Source: Mesorhizobium ventifaucium (GTDB lineage: Bacteria > Pseudomonadota > Alphaproteobacteria > Rhizobiales > Rhizobiaceae). From it: a stretch of 64,000 nt of DNA. Positions 23,267 to 32,038 of this stretch are shown here, piece after piece; within the stretch, counting starts at the first letter, position 1, and each line of letters begins with the position of its first letter. The notes below the pieces were generated by a model that was given only the letters and a program-made list of their open reading frames with translations, was not told the origin of the DNA and did no database searches. Position numbers and translations under genes: made by a program. Where the stretch lies: contig NZ_CAKXZS010000014.1 in assembly GCF_935822925.1 (NCBI RefSeq), positions 86,776 to 150,775 of the forward strand, read 5' to 3'.

Positions 23267-23820
23267 AAGCAAAATTGACCGCTGAGACCACGGTTTACAT
23301 CAGCTGCCTGCACTGCGATGTCGGCAAAAAGAGGGTTGATCATCTCTTCGACGACACAATGCCAAGGGAAGCTGGCCCATGGCAGTGCGACGATTGTGGC
23401 GGGAAATACAAGGTCTCAGTCCTCTCGTCGACCGACGTCGAGGTTGAGCCGTTCGACGATGGCAAGAAGTTCGTAAAGTCCTACGATCTGCTGGTGATCC
23501 TACCGCAGGAAAAGCCCATCTATTTCATTGTGGAGGGCGGCTACCACAGCCCACATGAGTTCGAAGATAAGGGCAAGGCCTACTTCTACGGCGAGCACAC
23601 CTGCCCGACGAACTGGCTTCAGAGCGTCGAGGCGATCGTTTCCGAGGGCGACGATGATCCGCACGGGATCGCAGAATTTGTCCGTACCGTTGATGTGTCT
23701 GGCGTCGAACATCCCGGTGGCGATGGCGAGCCGGACTGGAGAGCAGTTTTCCCGGAAGCGTTTGGCGACGGCCAGACGATTGACGGCGATCTGGCCGCGA
23801 AGGCGATCCCTCACGAATGA
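23263..23820 (+). CDS. Phage protein with zinc-ribbon-like N-terminus
   Basis: This 185-residue protein has Cys pairs CLHC (residue about 15) and CDDCGGKY (about 45), suggesting a zinc ribbon. A mixed domain of unknown fold follows (LLVILPQEKPIYFIVEGGY). The ATG at 23263 overlaps the previous stop. The ribbon is inferred from spacing; function is unknown. Confidence 0.6.
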   Translation: MKAKLTAETTVYISCLHCDVGKKRVDHLFDDTMPREAGPWQCDDCGGKYKVSVLSSTDVEVEPFDDGKKFVKSYDLLVILPQEKPIYFIVEGGYHSPHEFEDKGKAYFYGEHTCPTNWLQSVEAIVSEGDDDPHGIAEFVRTVDVSGVEHPGGDGEPDWRAVFPEAFGDGQTIDGDLAAKAIPHE

Positions 23821-24425
23821 CCGCATGGACCGCCAAAGCCGTGGAATACCGCGTCCTCGAGGCTGCGGAGACGCTCATGCTGACGCCGAACGTAGGAGGC
23901 GCCGGCGGTTCGGCGTGGCCCGAATACATCCCGCATTACCCCAGAGCCATGAAGATCAGGATCCGGCCCTCCCCTGGCGCGTTGAGCCGGATGACGGAAA
24001 CATGGGGCTGGATCAATGCCCATCCTATCGAGGAGAACCGTCGTCTCCTATATGCTTGGGCATGGCAGAAGACGAAACGCGGTCGATTCCTCAACGATTT
24101 CGCCTCCCGGGAAGGCATCAAAACCCGGACGCTGCGCGATAAGATTACAAAGATTTGTCAATCCATTGCCGACGCGCTGTTGCAGCAACAAATTCCCTGC
24201 TTCGAGCAAGCCGTTGACGACGTTGCCGAAATCGAGCCAGAAACCGCATCACAAACGGTATCTTCCGAGACTTCTGCCCAAGCCAAAAGCGACGCCATCG
24301 TCGGGTTCATGGAGCCCGGCGCGAAGCCTCGATACCCGACGCAAGCCGAGATCGCGGCGCTCCGGAAGCGGCTCGAAAAGCAGAACCGGAAGCGAAAAAA
24401 GGCGAGTGCCGAGGCCGGCTTTTAG
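23817..24425 (+). CDS. DUF6362-like protein, last gene of early operon
   Basis: This 202-residue protein resembles the DUF6362 group from memory: SAWPEYIPHYPRA, RMTETWGWINAHPIEENRRL, then AWAWQKTKRGRFLNDFA and a helix-turn-helix-like TRTLRDKITKICQSIA. The tail is Lys/Arg-rich. It has the position of a late-gene activator or a packaging-linked DNA-binding protein, being last in the early operon and before the terminase region, but no function is established. Confidence 0.62.
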   Translation: MTAWTAKAVEYRVLEAAETLMLTPNVGGAGGSAWPEYIPHYPRAMKIRIRPSPGALSRMTETWGWINAHPIEENRRLLYAWAWQKTKRGRFLNDFASREGIKTRTLRDKITKICQSIADALLQQQIPCFEQAVDDVAEIEPETASQTVSSETSAQAKSDAIVGFMEPGAKPRYPTQAEIAALRKRLEKQNRKRKKASAEAGF

Positions 24426-24426
24426 G

Positions 24427-24603
24427 TCAGCGCGCCGACAGTATTGCCAAAAGGGTGGTGTACTCCGCGGCAACCGCAATTGTGTGACCTCCCTCGAATT
24501 CGATAACCGAACCTGGTCCTTCGTACTGGCGACGGACGGTCCGGACCTGGTCGAAGTTCATCAGCCATCGTTGATCTTTGTCGATCTGCACTTCGATCCA
24601 CAT
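24427..24603 (-). CDS. Small antisense protein between early and late regions (58 aa)
   Basis: On the minus strand an ATG with AAAGGGGGT 5 bases upstream opens a 58-codon frame. The product looks folded (MWIEVQIDKDQRWLMNFDQV, then GSVIEFEGGHTIAVAAEY), like a small beta-sheet protein. It ends one base from the stop of the DUF6362-like gene. Function is unknown; the ribosome site and protein-like composition are the evidence. Confidence 0.5.
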   Translation of the reverse strand: MWIEVQIDKDQRWLMNFDQVRTVRRQYEGPGSVIEFEGGHTIAVAAEYTTLLAILSAR

Positions 24604-25020
24604 CTGCTTACCCCCTTTGCGGCTTATCGGAAGATCGCGTTTCCATGAGTCGGCAGATGGTCGTCAACAAGAATCGCCTTGGTGAAGCGGGACCGACGGA
24701 GGGACCGAGCGGGACATGTCCTATCCAAGAGCCTTGTTCTCTCGTGTCCCCGAGGGACATCGGAGACACGTTACAATTCGTGATTTCCCACAAACCACTG
24801 AAATCCCGCATCTTCTCGCGGTCCCCTTCCCTCGCGTAGACGCCAAGTACTGATGAGCAGAGCCTTACGGCGAGCGCCTCAGGCGCGCAGCCGCCATCGT
24901 AGTGCTCTATGATCTCAATGCTGGCTCTATCTGAAGAACCGTAGAAGAAACGAGCGCGAGCTGACGCTCGCTCATGTCCATCAGGGGGACATCGACTTCA
25001 TCAAAGGTCAGCACCAAACA
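24604..25020. promoter_or_regulatory. Intergenic region with GGGACA inverted repeats before the late genes
   Basis: No convincing gene is present. Three inverted repeats share the same core: the palindrome GGACATGTCC (24712-24721), TGTCCC-CGA-GGGACA (24745-24759) and ATGTCC-N7-GGACAT (24974-24992). A fourth copy is at 22062-22082 and a similar palindrome at 6551-6558. Placed directly before the HNH and terminase genes, they could be operators for late transcription or packaging-recognition sites. Confidence 0.5.
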
Positions 25021-25350
25021 ATGGCGAAGCAGATCGGACCTCAAATCCGACAGGTCGATCTCCGCACCGCCATGCCGGCAGCCAAGAAGGCCGATCCCGA
25101 ACTGCTGACCCCTCAGCATCGGGCATGGCGTGACCAGGTACTGCAACGCGCCGGCTATAGATGTGAGGCCATCGATGGTGGTCGACGCTGTCATGTCGGC
25201 GCCCCTGCCCGCCTCTTCGCCGACCATATCCGTGAACGCAAGGACGGTGGTGCACCCCTCGACCCAGCCAATGGCCAATGCCTATGCGGAAGGCACCACA
25301 CCCTGAAGACTGCAGCTGCTCGCTCGGAACGGATGGCGCGTCGATACTGA
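25021..25350 (+). CDS. HNH endonuclease (packaging-associated)
   Basis: This 109-residue protein has the compact HNH order seen upstream of HK97-type terminases: CEAIDGGRRCHVGAP, FADHIRERKDGGAP, ANGQCLCGRHHTLK. In such phages the HNH protein works with the terminase to cut the packaging site. Its place just before terS agrees. Cys pairs at CEA...RCH and CLCGRHH would bind zinc. Confidence 0.85.
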   Translation: MAKQIGPQIRQVDLRTAMPAAKKADPELLTPQHRAWRDQVLQRAGYRCEAIDGGRRCHVGAPARLFADHIRERKDGGAPLDPANGQCLCGRHHTLKTAAARSERMARRY

Positions 25351-25498
25351 CCGACCCGGGGGGGGGCATCAATCTCTGGGGCCTTTCGGGGGTCGAACCG
25401 CCTGGGGCTCAGGTTCACGAAATTTTTTCTCACCACCGGAATTTCGGTGGTTGCGCATCGAAACCCCAAATTAATCGGCCGCTTTTGATCAGGACAGC
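25351..25498. other. Gap between HNH and terS: candidate cos region
   Basis: This 148-bp non-coding gap holds a run of eight G (CCCGGGGGGGGC), an AT-rich block and the inverted repeat ACCACCG-N6-CGGTGGT near 25434-25453. HNH-terminase phages usually have cos near here. The exact cut site cannot be told from one integrated copy. Confidence 0.35.
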
Positions 25499-25960
25499 AT
25501 GACAGAACCGAAACGCGGACGAGGTCGGCCGGCCTTCAAGCCGACGCCGGCGATGCGTCGCACTGTGGAACGGATGGTGTCCTGCGGCGACGTCAAGGAC
25601 ACGATTGCCAGGGCGATCGGATGTTCGATCCCGACGCTCGAGCTCTACTTCGACGAGGAGCTGAAGAACGGGTGGGCGAAGAAGCGCCAGGAGCTGCTGA
25701 ACTGGATGTTCAACGGCGCCAAGAAGGGCAACGCCACTCTGATCAAGCGGCTCGAGGAGATGACCAGGATCTCCGGCGCCGCGGCTGACTTCGACGCGCG
25801 GCAAGAAAAAGCCGGCGCCGGCGCGTCGCCGCAACAACCGGCTACCCGGGTCGCGAAGCCGGGCAAGAAGGAAGTCCAGCGCGAGGAGGCCTTCACCGCC
25901 GGCGTCAATTCGGAATGGGGCGAGGATCTCGCGCCGCTACCCGGCACGAAGCCGAACTGA
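25499..25960 (+). CDS. terS: Terminase small subunit
   Basis: This 153-residue protein begins with a helix-turn-helix (GDVKDTIARAIGCSIPTLEL) that would bind the packaging site. The helices LLNWMFNGAKKGNATLIKRL and a flexible basic/Pro tail follow. Its place between the HNH gene and terL supports the call. Small subunits set where packaging begins and stimulate the large subunit. The stop and the terL start share TGATG. Confidence 0.8.
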   Translation: MTEPKRGRGRPAFKPTPAMRRTVERMVSCGDVKDTIARAIGCSIPTLELYFDEELKNGWAKKRQELLNWMFNGAKKGNATLIKRLEEMTRISGAAADFDARQEKAGAGASPQQPATRVAKPGKKEVQREEAFTAGVNSEWGEDLAPLPGTKPN

Positions 25961-27741
25961 TGCAGTGGTCAACAGCGCGCCCGGACTGGGAGGCGCGCAT
26001 CGTAGCCGGGCTAAGTCTTCTTCCCGACAATCTGCCAATCTTCAAACCGCGCGCGGAGAAGGCGCTGCGCATCTTCAAACGCCTGAAACTGGTCGACATG
26101 CCGGGCAAGCCGACGCTTGGCGAAGTCAGTCCGGAGTGGATTTTCGATCTCGTCTATGTCGTTTTCGGCTGCTACGAACCCGCTCTCCGGGAGCAGCTGA
26201 TTCAAGAGATTCTGATCCTGATCTCGAAGAAGAACGGCAAGTCCACGATCGCCGCCGGTATCATGGTCACGGCACTGATCATGAACGAGCGCGCGATGGG
26301 CGAGTATCTGATCCTTGCGCCGACCAAGGACATCGCCGACAACAGTTTCGAGCCAGCGTATGGCATGATCACTGCGGACAACGCCCTCTTCAAGGTGTTC
26401 AAGCCCTCAGATGTCACGCGCGAAATAGAAAATAGGCTCGATAAGTCCAAGCTGGCGGTCAAATCCGCCGACGCCGATGTCGTCGGTGGTCAGAAGGCGA
26501 TCATAACCTTTATCGACGAGCTCTGGCTCTTCGGCAAGAAGTCGTCGGCCGCAAATATCCTTTCGGAGGCGACCGGATCGCAGGCATCCCGTTCGGAGGG
26601 TTTTGTCATCTATGCGACGACGCAGAGTGACGAGCCACCCACCGGCGTTTTCTTGCAGAAGCTTCAATATTTTCGCGGCGTGCGAGACGGGACGATCGAC
26701 GATCCGGCATCCCTGGCACTGATCTACGAATATCCGCCGTCGATATTGAAAAAAAACAGTCAGCCATGGCGGGATCAATCGACCTGGTACATCCCGAATC
26801 CGAGCCTTGGCACTTCGGTTCGGGAAAACTGGCTAGCCAGGAAGGTCAAGGCTGCTGAGATCGAAGGCCTCAACGTTCTCAGTCTGTTCGTCTCCAAGCA
26901 TTTCAACATCGAAGCTGGGCTCGGCCTGAAGGACGCAAACTGGGCCGGTGCCCAGTTCTGGCCTGCAGCAATGAACAAGCGGCTGACCCTCCAGGAAGTC
27001 ATCCGGCGGTCGGAAGTCATCGTCATCGGCATCGATGGCGGCGGCCTCGACGATCTCCTCGGCCTTGCTGTGATGGGAAGATGCAAGGTCACGCGCAAAA
27101 ATCTGCTTTGGTCGCATGCCTGGGCCCATGAGATCGTGAAGAAGCGGCGCACCGAGATCGCGACGCGCCTCGACCAGTTCGCCGACCTGAAGCAGCTGAC
27201 CTTCGTCAAGCTGCCAGGTGAAGACGTCTATCAGCTCGCGGACATCGTGATGGAGGTCGAGGCCTCCGGTTTACTGGCCGCGGAAAACGCGATCGGCGTC
27301 GATTCCTTTGGCGTCGCCGCCATTACCAAGGCGCTCACGAGCGAAGAACGCGGCATCGCGAAGGAGCGGATCGTCGGCATCTCGCAGGGATGGAAGCTGA
27401 ATGGCGCCATCAAGGACATGGAGCGAGATCTCGCCGGCGGCCAGCTCGTCCATTCCGGTCTCGAGCTCATGGATTTCGCGGTTGGCAACGCCAAGATTGT
27501 GCCTCGCGGTAACGCGATCTCGATCGACAAGCAGGTCAGCGGTTCCGCGAAGATTGATCCCTTGATGGCCGGCCTTCATGCACAGGTCTTGATGGGGCTG
27601 AACCCGGTTGCGTCAGGCGCATCGGGCTGGGACGTCGATGACCTGGACGCTCTCGAGGCGAAAATCGAAGCTGAAGTTGCCCGAGCCGAAGCGAACGCGC
27701 TGGCGGAAGCCAAAGCAGACGCAGTTTCCCACGTTTACTGA
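25960..27741 (+). CDS. terL: Terminase large subunit
   Basis: This 593-residue packaging motor of the Terminase_1 (HK97/P27) type has a Walker A-like ISKKNGKST near residue 88 and Walker B ITFIDELW near 183. Its C-terminal RNase H-type nuclease has the Asp cluster VIVIGIDGGGLDDLLG near 353. It pumps DNA into the prohead and cuts it. The ATG at 25960 is coupled to terS; a start at 25915 would overlap terS more. Confidence 0.93.
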   Translation: MQWSTARPDWEARIVAGLSLLPDNLPIFKPRAEKALRIFKRLKLVDMPGKPTLGEVSPEWIFDLVYVVFGCYEPALREQLIQEILILISKKNGKSTIAAGIMVTALIMNERAMGEYLILAPTKDIADNSFEPAYGMITADNALFKVFKPSDVTREIENRLDKSKLAVKSADADVVGGQKAIITFIDELWLFGKKSSAANILSEATGSQASRSEGFVIYATTQSDEPPTGVFLQKLQYFRGVRDGTIDDPASLALIYEYPPSILKKNSQPWRDQSTWYIPNPSLGTSVRENWLARKVKAAEIEGLNVLSLFVSKHFNIEAGLGLKDANWAGAQFWPAAMNKRLTLQEVIRRSEVIVIGIDGGGLDDLLGLAVMGRCKVTRKNLLWSHAWAHEIVKKRRTEIATRLDQFADLKQLTFVKLPGEDVYQLADIVMEVEASGLLAAENAIGVDSFGVAAITKALTSEERGIAKERIVGISQGWKLNGAIKDMERDLAGGQLVHSGLELMDFAVGNAKIVPRGNAISIDKQVSGSAKIDPLMAGLHAQVLMGLNPVASGASGWDVDDLDALEAKIEAEVARAEANALAEAKADAVSHVY

Positions 27742-27757
27742 CCGCTTGGAGCAGCAG

Positions 27758-27991
27758 ATGCGCTTTGTCTCGGCCGCCGCGCGCGGTGTTGGCCGCGGTG
27801 CCGCCGTGGCGATCGCCGCGGTTCCGACACTGCTGCGAGATCTCGTCGGGATCTCTGGTGCTGCATCGATCGTCTATGGGATCTGGCAGATTTACGTGCC
27901 AGCGGCTTACATCGCCGGCGGCATCATACTGACTGGTGCCGCCTTGCTGCTGGCTCGCCGCGCATCGATGCCGGCACGAGGTGACACCTGA
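27758..27991 (+). CDS. Small membrane protein between terL and portal
   Basis: This 77-residue protein has two hydrophobic segments (AAVAIAAVPTLLRDLVGISG, AAYIAGGIILTGAALLLA) and a basic end. I chose the ATG at 27758 with GGAG 8 bases upstream. It joins the portal gene by TGATG. Small membrane proteins at this place recur in rhizobial siphoviruses; role unknown. Confidence 0.65.
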   Translation: MRFVSAAARGVGRGAAVAIAAVPTLLRDLVGISGAASIVYGIWQIYVPAAYIAGGIILTGAALLLARRASMPARGDT

Positions 27992-29301
27992 TGCGCGGCC
28001 TATTCGGCGCCCTCGCCGGCGCGGAGCGCAAGGACCAGGGCGGAAGTCGCTACGGTCTCGTCGACGAGATGTGGGCAGATTTCTTCGGAGGCTTTCGGTC
28101 GTCGAAGTCCGGCGTCTCCGTGAACTGGAAGACTTCGCTTTCGAACACCACCGTCCTGGCGTGCTGCAGGGTTCGCGCCGACGGTCACGCCACGGTGCCA
28201 TGGAAGCTCTATCAGCGCACCGAAATGACTAAGAACGGGCGCACCGTGGTGGGGCGCCGCGAGGCCCGCGACCATCCGCTTTACGATCTGCTGGCGACGG
28301 CACCAAACGAGTGGATGACGAGCCTCGAATTTCGGGAGACACAGAGTTTCCACGTCGATCTCGTTGGTCGCTCATATGCCTTCAAGAATATCGTGCGCGG
28401 CGAAATCGCTGAGATCATCCTGCTCGATCCTGGCCGCGTCACCAAGCGGGTGAATGCGGACTACTCGCGTGTCTACACGCTGCAGGGTCTCGACGGCACC
28501 ACACAAACAGTGACCGAAGACCAAATCTGGGAAGTGAAGGGCCCATCCTGGGACACGATCGACGGCCTCGATATCGTCCGTCTCGCCGCAGAAGCGATCG
28601 GCCTGGCGCTGGCAACCGAAGAAAGCCACGCCGCCTTCCATCGCAACGGTGTCCGCCCCAGCGGCATGCTCTCGGTCGAAGGGACAATGAACGAGGCCGG
28701 GCTGATCCGGCTTGCGGCATGGGTTCGTCGGAATTTTGGTGGCGCCAACAACACCGGCCGGCTGATGGTCGTGGATCGGAACGCCACGTTCTCTCCGATG
28801 CAGATGACTGGCGTCGACAGCCAGCACATCGAGACGAGGAAGTTCCAGGTCGAGCGGATTTGCGAGGTCCTGCGGGTGATGCCGATCATGATCGGCTTCT
28901 CCGGCGACAAGAACGCCACCTTTGCTTCGGCGGAACAGATGTTTCTCGCCCATCTCGTTCACTGCGTCCGGCCGATCCATCGCCGCTTCGGCGGATCCGC
29001 CGACTTGCATCTGCTCTCGAAGAAAGAACGGCAGCAGGGCTTCTACACGGGTTTCGTGGACTCGGATTTCCTCAGCCCCAGCGTCGAGGCAAAGGCGAAA
29101 TACAACCAGATAGCGCTCGGCGGGCCGAACAACCCGGGCTGGGTGACGCAAAACGACGTCCGCGGCTGGGATGAGATGGACGCCGTCGACGGCGCCGACA
29201 CTCTCTTTGTCCCGTCAGGCATGGCCGCCCTGGACGAAACCGGAAAACTTGTACCGATCACTGCGCCGGCGAAACCGGCTCCCGGTGCTGGAGGGAAATA
29301 A
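27991..29301 (+). CDS. HK97-type portal protein
   Basis: This 436-residue protein has the family pattern: an N-terminal NTTVLACCRVRADGHATVPW, DHPLYDLLATAPNEWMTSLE, the stem region ILLDPGRVTKRV and the C-terminal MIGFSGDKNATFASAEQMF. The dodecameric portal is the DNA gate at one capsid vertex and the docking point for the terminase. The order terL-portal-protease-capsid confirms it. Confidence 0.93.
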   Translation: MRGLFGALAGAERKDQGGSRYGLVDEMWADFFGGFRSSKSGVSVNWKTSLSNTTVLACCRVRADGHATVPWKLYQRTEMTKNGRTVVGRREARDHPLYDLLATAPNEWMTSLEFRETQSFHVDLVGRSYAFKNIVRGEIAEIILLDPGRVTKRVNADYSRVYTLQGLDGTTQTVTEDQIWEVKGPSWDTIDGLDIVRLAAEAIGLALATEESHAAFHRNGVRPSGMLSVEGTMNEAGLIRLAAWVRRNFGGANNTGRLMVVDRNATFSPMQMTGVDSQHIETRKFQVERICEVLRVMPIMIGFSGDKNATFASAEQMFLAHLVHCVRPIHRRFGGSADLHLLSKKERQQGFYTGFVDSDFLSPSVEAKAKYNQIALGGPNNPGWVTQNDVRGWDEMDAVDGADTLFVPSGMAALDETGKLVPITAPAKPAPGAGGK

Positions 29302-29306
29302 GTCTC

Positions 29307-30029
29307 ATGGACGTCATGGAACGCCTGGAATCGGGTCTGATCGAAGTCAAGTTCGCGTCCGGAGACAAGGACGGCACCTTTGAGGGGTATGGTTCCATTT
29401 TCGGGAACAAGGATTCTCACGACGACATCGTCGAGAAGGGTGCTTTCGAGGGGACGCTGCGCGAATGGCGCGCGAAGGGAAAGCTGCCGAAGATGCTTTT
29501 GCAGCATGGCGGCTTTTTCGGCCCGGTCGACGACATGCTTCCGATCGGCAAGTGGATCGACATGGAAGAGAACGCCAAGGGCCTGAAGGTCAAAGGCGAG
29601 CTGTTCGCGCTGAACACTGATCGCGGCGCCCTGATCTATGAGGGCATGAAAAGTGGCGAACTGGACGGACTGTCGATCGGCTACAAGGCAGTCAGGTCCA
29701 AGATGGGGACCAAGCCCGGCGTTGAGCCGCGCCGCTGGCTCCAGGAAGTGAAATTGTACGAGGTCAGCGTCGTGACCTTCGGATCGAACGACAGGGCATT
29801 GGTCGGCGCGGTGAAATCCGCCGAGATCGATACCTTGAAAACCCTTTCGGACTTCGAGGACTTCTTGCGCGAGGCAGGCGGACCGCGATGGACGAAGAAC
29901 ACGGCCCGCGATTTTGTCGGCCGTCTGACCAAGATCGCACGGCGCGAGGCTGGGGGCGATCTGGATGTAGCTGGTTTGCTGGAAGGACTTCGGTCCACGC
30001 GCAAGCTGATTTCCCCCAACCAAGCATAA
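29307..30029 (+). CDS. HK97-type prohead protease (S78)
   Basis: This 240-residue protein has the catalytic His67 in LLQHGG and Ser123 in LDGLSIGY of the S78 family, and the strand FEGYGSIFGNKDSHDD at the start. It trims scaffold segments from the capsid protein during maturation. A helical C-terminal tail follows residue 170. Confidence 0.92.
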   Translation: MDVMERLESGLIEVKFASGDKDGTFEGYGSIFGNKDSHDDIVEKGAFEGTLREWRAKGKLPKMLLQHGGFFGPVDDMLPIGKWIDMEENAKGLKVKGELFALNTDRGALIYEGMKSGELDGLSIGYKAVRSKMGTKPGVEPRRWLQEVKLYEVSVVTFGSNDRALVGAVKSAEIDTLKTLSDFEDFLREAGGPRWTKNTARDFVGRLTKIARREAGGDLDVAGLLEGLRSTRKLISPNQA

Positions 30030-30039
30030 GGAGGGCACA

Positions 30040-31422
30040 ATGCCCGAACTGAAAGACGTGCTGGAAGATGTCCAGCGCGAGGTGAAGAAGTTTGGCGACG
30101 ACGTCGGCACGCTGAAGACCTCAATGGAAAAGGACCTCAAGGAGGTTCGTGATCTCGCCGAAAAGGCCGGCAAGGCGGCGGGCGACGGCACCCAACTCAA
30201 GAAGGATCTCGAAGCCCTCACCACCGGTGTCGCGGCGAAGCACGAGGCCCTCGAAAAGCAGGTTAAGGATATCTTGGAGAAGGCGGAAAAAGAAGCCGCC
30301 GCAATCGTCGATATTCAGAAGAAGCTCGGCCGTCCCGGCGCCGGTGGCACCGCCGACGACCAGGCGAAGCTGCTCAAGAACGCCACCGAGTTCAAGCGCG
30401 TCGCCATGGCGCGGCGCGGCGAACTGAAGGCGACTACGATCCTCAATCCCGAGGACGTCAATGTCGACGAGTACAAGGCTTACCAAGACGCCTTCAAAAT
30501 GTCGCTCCGGCGCGAGGTGAATTACCTCTCTCCGGACGAGCAGAAGGCCATGATGGTCGGCTCCGATCCGGACGGCGGCTATCTGGTCCCGACGCAGGTC
30601 TCAGCGCGTATCATCACCAAGGTCTACGAGACCTCGCCGATCGACGAGCTCGCCTACCATGAGAACGTCTCGACGGATGCGCTGGAAATCGCGGTCGACA
30701 CCGACGAGGCCGGCGCCGGCTGGGTCGGTGAGACCGAGGCTAGGCCGGAAACTAGCACGCCGCAGGTCGGGGTGCAGCGCATCCCGGTGCACGAGATCTA
30801 TGCGAAGCCGAAAGCGACGCAGCAACTTCTCGAGGACGCCGGAATCGACGTCGAGGCATGGCTCGCCGGAAAGGTGTCGGAGAAGTTCGCCCGCATGCGC
30901 GCCCTGGCGTTCATCTCGGGCAACGGCATCAAGAAGCCGCGGGGCATCCTGACCTATCCGGCCGGTTCCGCAGGCGTTCGCGGCACCATCCTTCAGGTTG
31001 CATCGGGCCATGCCACGACCCTGACCTCCGATGGTCTGATAACGCTGTCCTTCTCCATCAAGGACAAATATCTGGCGAACGCGAACTGGCTGATGAAGCG
31101 CCAGTCGGTCGGCGCCGTCATGCTCTTCAAGGATCTGAACGGCCAGTACATGTGGCGCCCTGGCCTCGAAGCCGGTAAGCCCTCGATGCTGCTCGGCTAC
31201 AACATCCGTCGCGCCGACGACATGCCGACCGTCGGCGCCGGCACCTTGCCGGTTGCGTTCGGCGACTTCCGCGCCGGATATACCGTCGTCGATCGCCTCG
31301 GTATTCGCACCCTGCGCGATCCGTATTCCTCCAAGCCGTTCGTCGAGTTCTACACGCGCCAGCGTGTTGGTGGTGACGTCGTCGATTTCGAGGCCTACGC
31401 CCTCCAGGTCGTCGGTACCTGA
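30040..31422 (+). CDS. HK97-type major capsid protein
   Basis: This is a 460-residue protein. Residues about 1-105 form a Lys/Glu coiled coil, the delta/scaffold domain removed by the protease. The HK97 fold begins near MMVGSDPDGGYLVPTQVSAR and includes YETSPIDELAYHENVS and RVGGDVVDFEAY at the end. AGGAGG-type ribosome site AAGGAGG precedes the ATG. It builds the icosahedral shell. Confidence 0.94.
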   Translation: MPELKDVLEDVQREVKKFGDDVGTLKTSMEKDLKEVRDLAEKAGKAAGDGTQLKKDLEALTTGVAAKHEALEKQVKDILEKAEKEAAAIVDIQKKLGRPGAGGTADDQAKLLKNATEFKRVAMARRGELKATTILNPEDVNVDEYKAYQDAFKMSLRREVNYLSPDEQKAMMVGSDPDGGYLVPTQVSARIITKVYETSPIDELAYHENVSTDALEIAVDTDEAGAGWVGETEARPETSTPQVGVQRIPVHEIYAKPKATQQLLEDAGIDVEAWLAGKVSEKFARMRALAFISGNGIKKPRGILTYPAGSAGVRGTILQVASGHATTLTSDGLITLSFSIKDKYLANANWLMKRQSVGAVMLFKDLNGQYMWRPGLEAGKPSMLLGYNIRRADDMPTVGAGTLPVAFGDFRAGYTVVDRLGIRTLRDPYSSKPFVEFYTRQRVGGDVVDFEAYALQVVGT

Positions 31423-31438
31423 TCCCCAGATGAACCCT

Positions 31439-31462
31439 GGGGCGCGGTAATCGCCGCGCCCC
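31439..31462 (+). terminator. GC-rich hairpin after the capsid gene
   Basis: A perfect 9-bp stem GGGGCGCGG/CCGCGCCCC with a 6-base loop is followed by TTTCTC. It could partly terminate or stabilise the capsid message so that more capsid than downstream protein is made. Confidence 0.5.
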
Positions 31463-31519
31463 TTTCTCAAAGCCTGCCGGGACTGCGCGAGGCGCGCCGG
31501 TAATCTCACGGAGGTTCCC

Positions 31520-31945
31520 ATGCGGGACATCATTTCTCACATCGATCCGAAGCGCGGCATCTCGCCGGCCGCTGCGGTGGCCGACAACACTGCGATCGTT
31601 TCCCAGATCAACAATCGACTGGGTGCGGACTCTGTGGCGTTCCTGCTCCTCATGGGCGCGATCGCCGACGCCGACGCCACCTTTACGTTCCTGATGGAAC
31701 ATGGCGATGCCGCCAACCTGTCCGATGCCGTCGCGGTTCCGGACGACATGCTCAACGGCACCGAGCTGCTGGCCACCCCGCTGTTCTCAAGCGACGATAA
31801 GGTCTTCAAGATTGGGTACACCGGCGGCAAGCAGTATCAGCGCGTCACCCTGACTCCTGCAGCCAACACCGGCAACGTTTTCGCAGCCGGCGTCTGGATC
31901 AACGGCAAGCTCAATCTCGGCCCCGCCGCCAATCCTCCTGCATAA
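31520..31945 (+). CDS. Probable capsid-associated protein
   Basis: This 141-residue protein comes directly after the capsid gene and has its own ribosome site (ACGGAGG). It is Ala- and Asp-rich with beta-strand segments (FKIGYTGGKQYQRVTLTP). From memory, similar proteins follow the capsid gene in rhizobial siphoviruses and may be head decoration proteins. The function is inferred from place only. Confidence 0.6.
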   Translation: MRDIISHIDPKRGISPAAAVADNTAIVSQINNRLGADSVAFLLLMGAIADADATFTFLMEHGDAANLSDAVAVPDDMLNGTELLATPLFSSDDKVFKIGYTGGKQYQRVTLTPAANTGNVFAAGVWINGKLNLGPAANPPA

Positions 31946-32038
31946 AGCGCAAACGCCTACCTTTGAGGGGGTTTGATAAGCCGGCCGGCGCCTTGCGCCG
32001 GTCTTCCTCCCACATTCTCAACATAAGGATTGACCGCC

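Noticed and set aside
24645..24839. Plus-strand 64-codon frame before the late genes
   Set aside because: It covers the GGGACA inverted repeats, has no ribosome site and a random-looking composition; I treat the stretch as regulatory.
29043..30224. Minus-strand open frame of 393 codons across the portal, protease and capsid gene ends
   Set aside because: It runs through three well-recognised genes and has no protein-like pattern.
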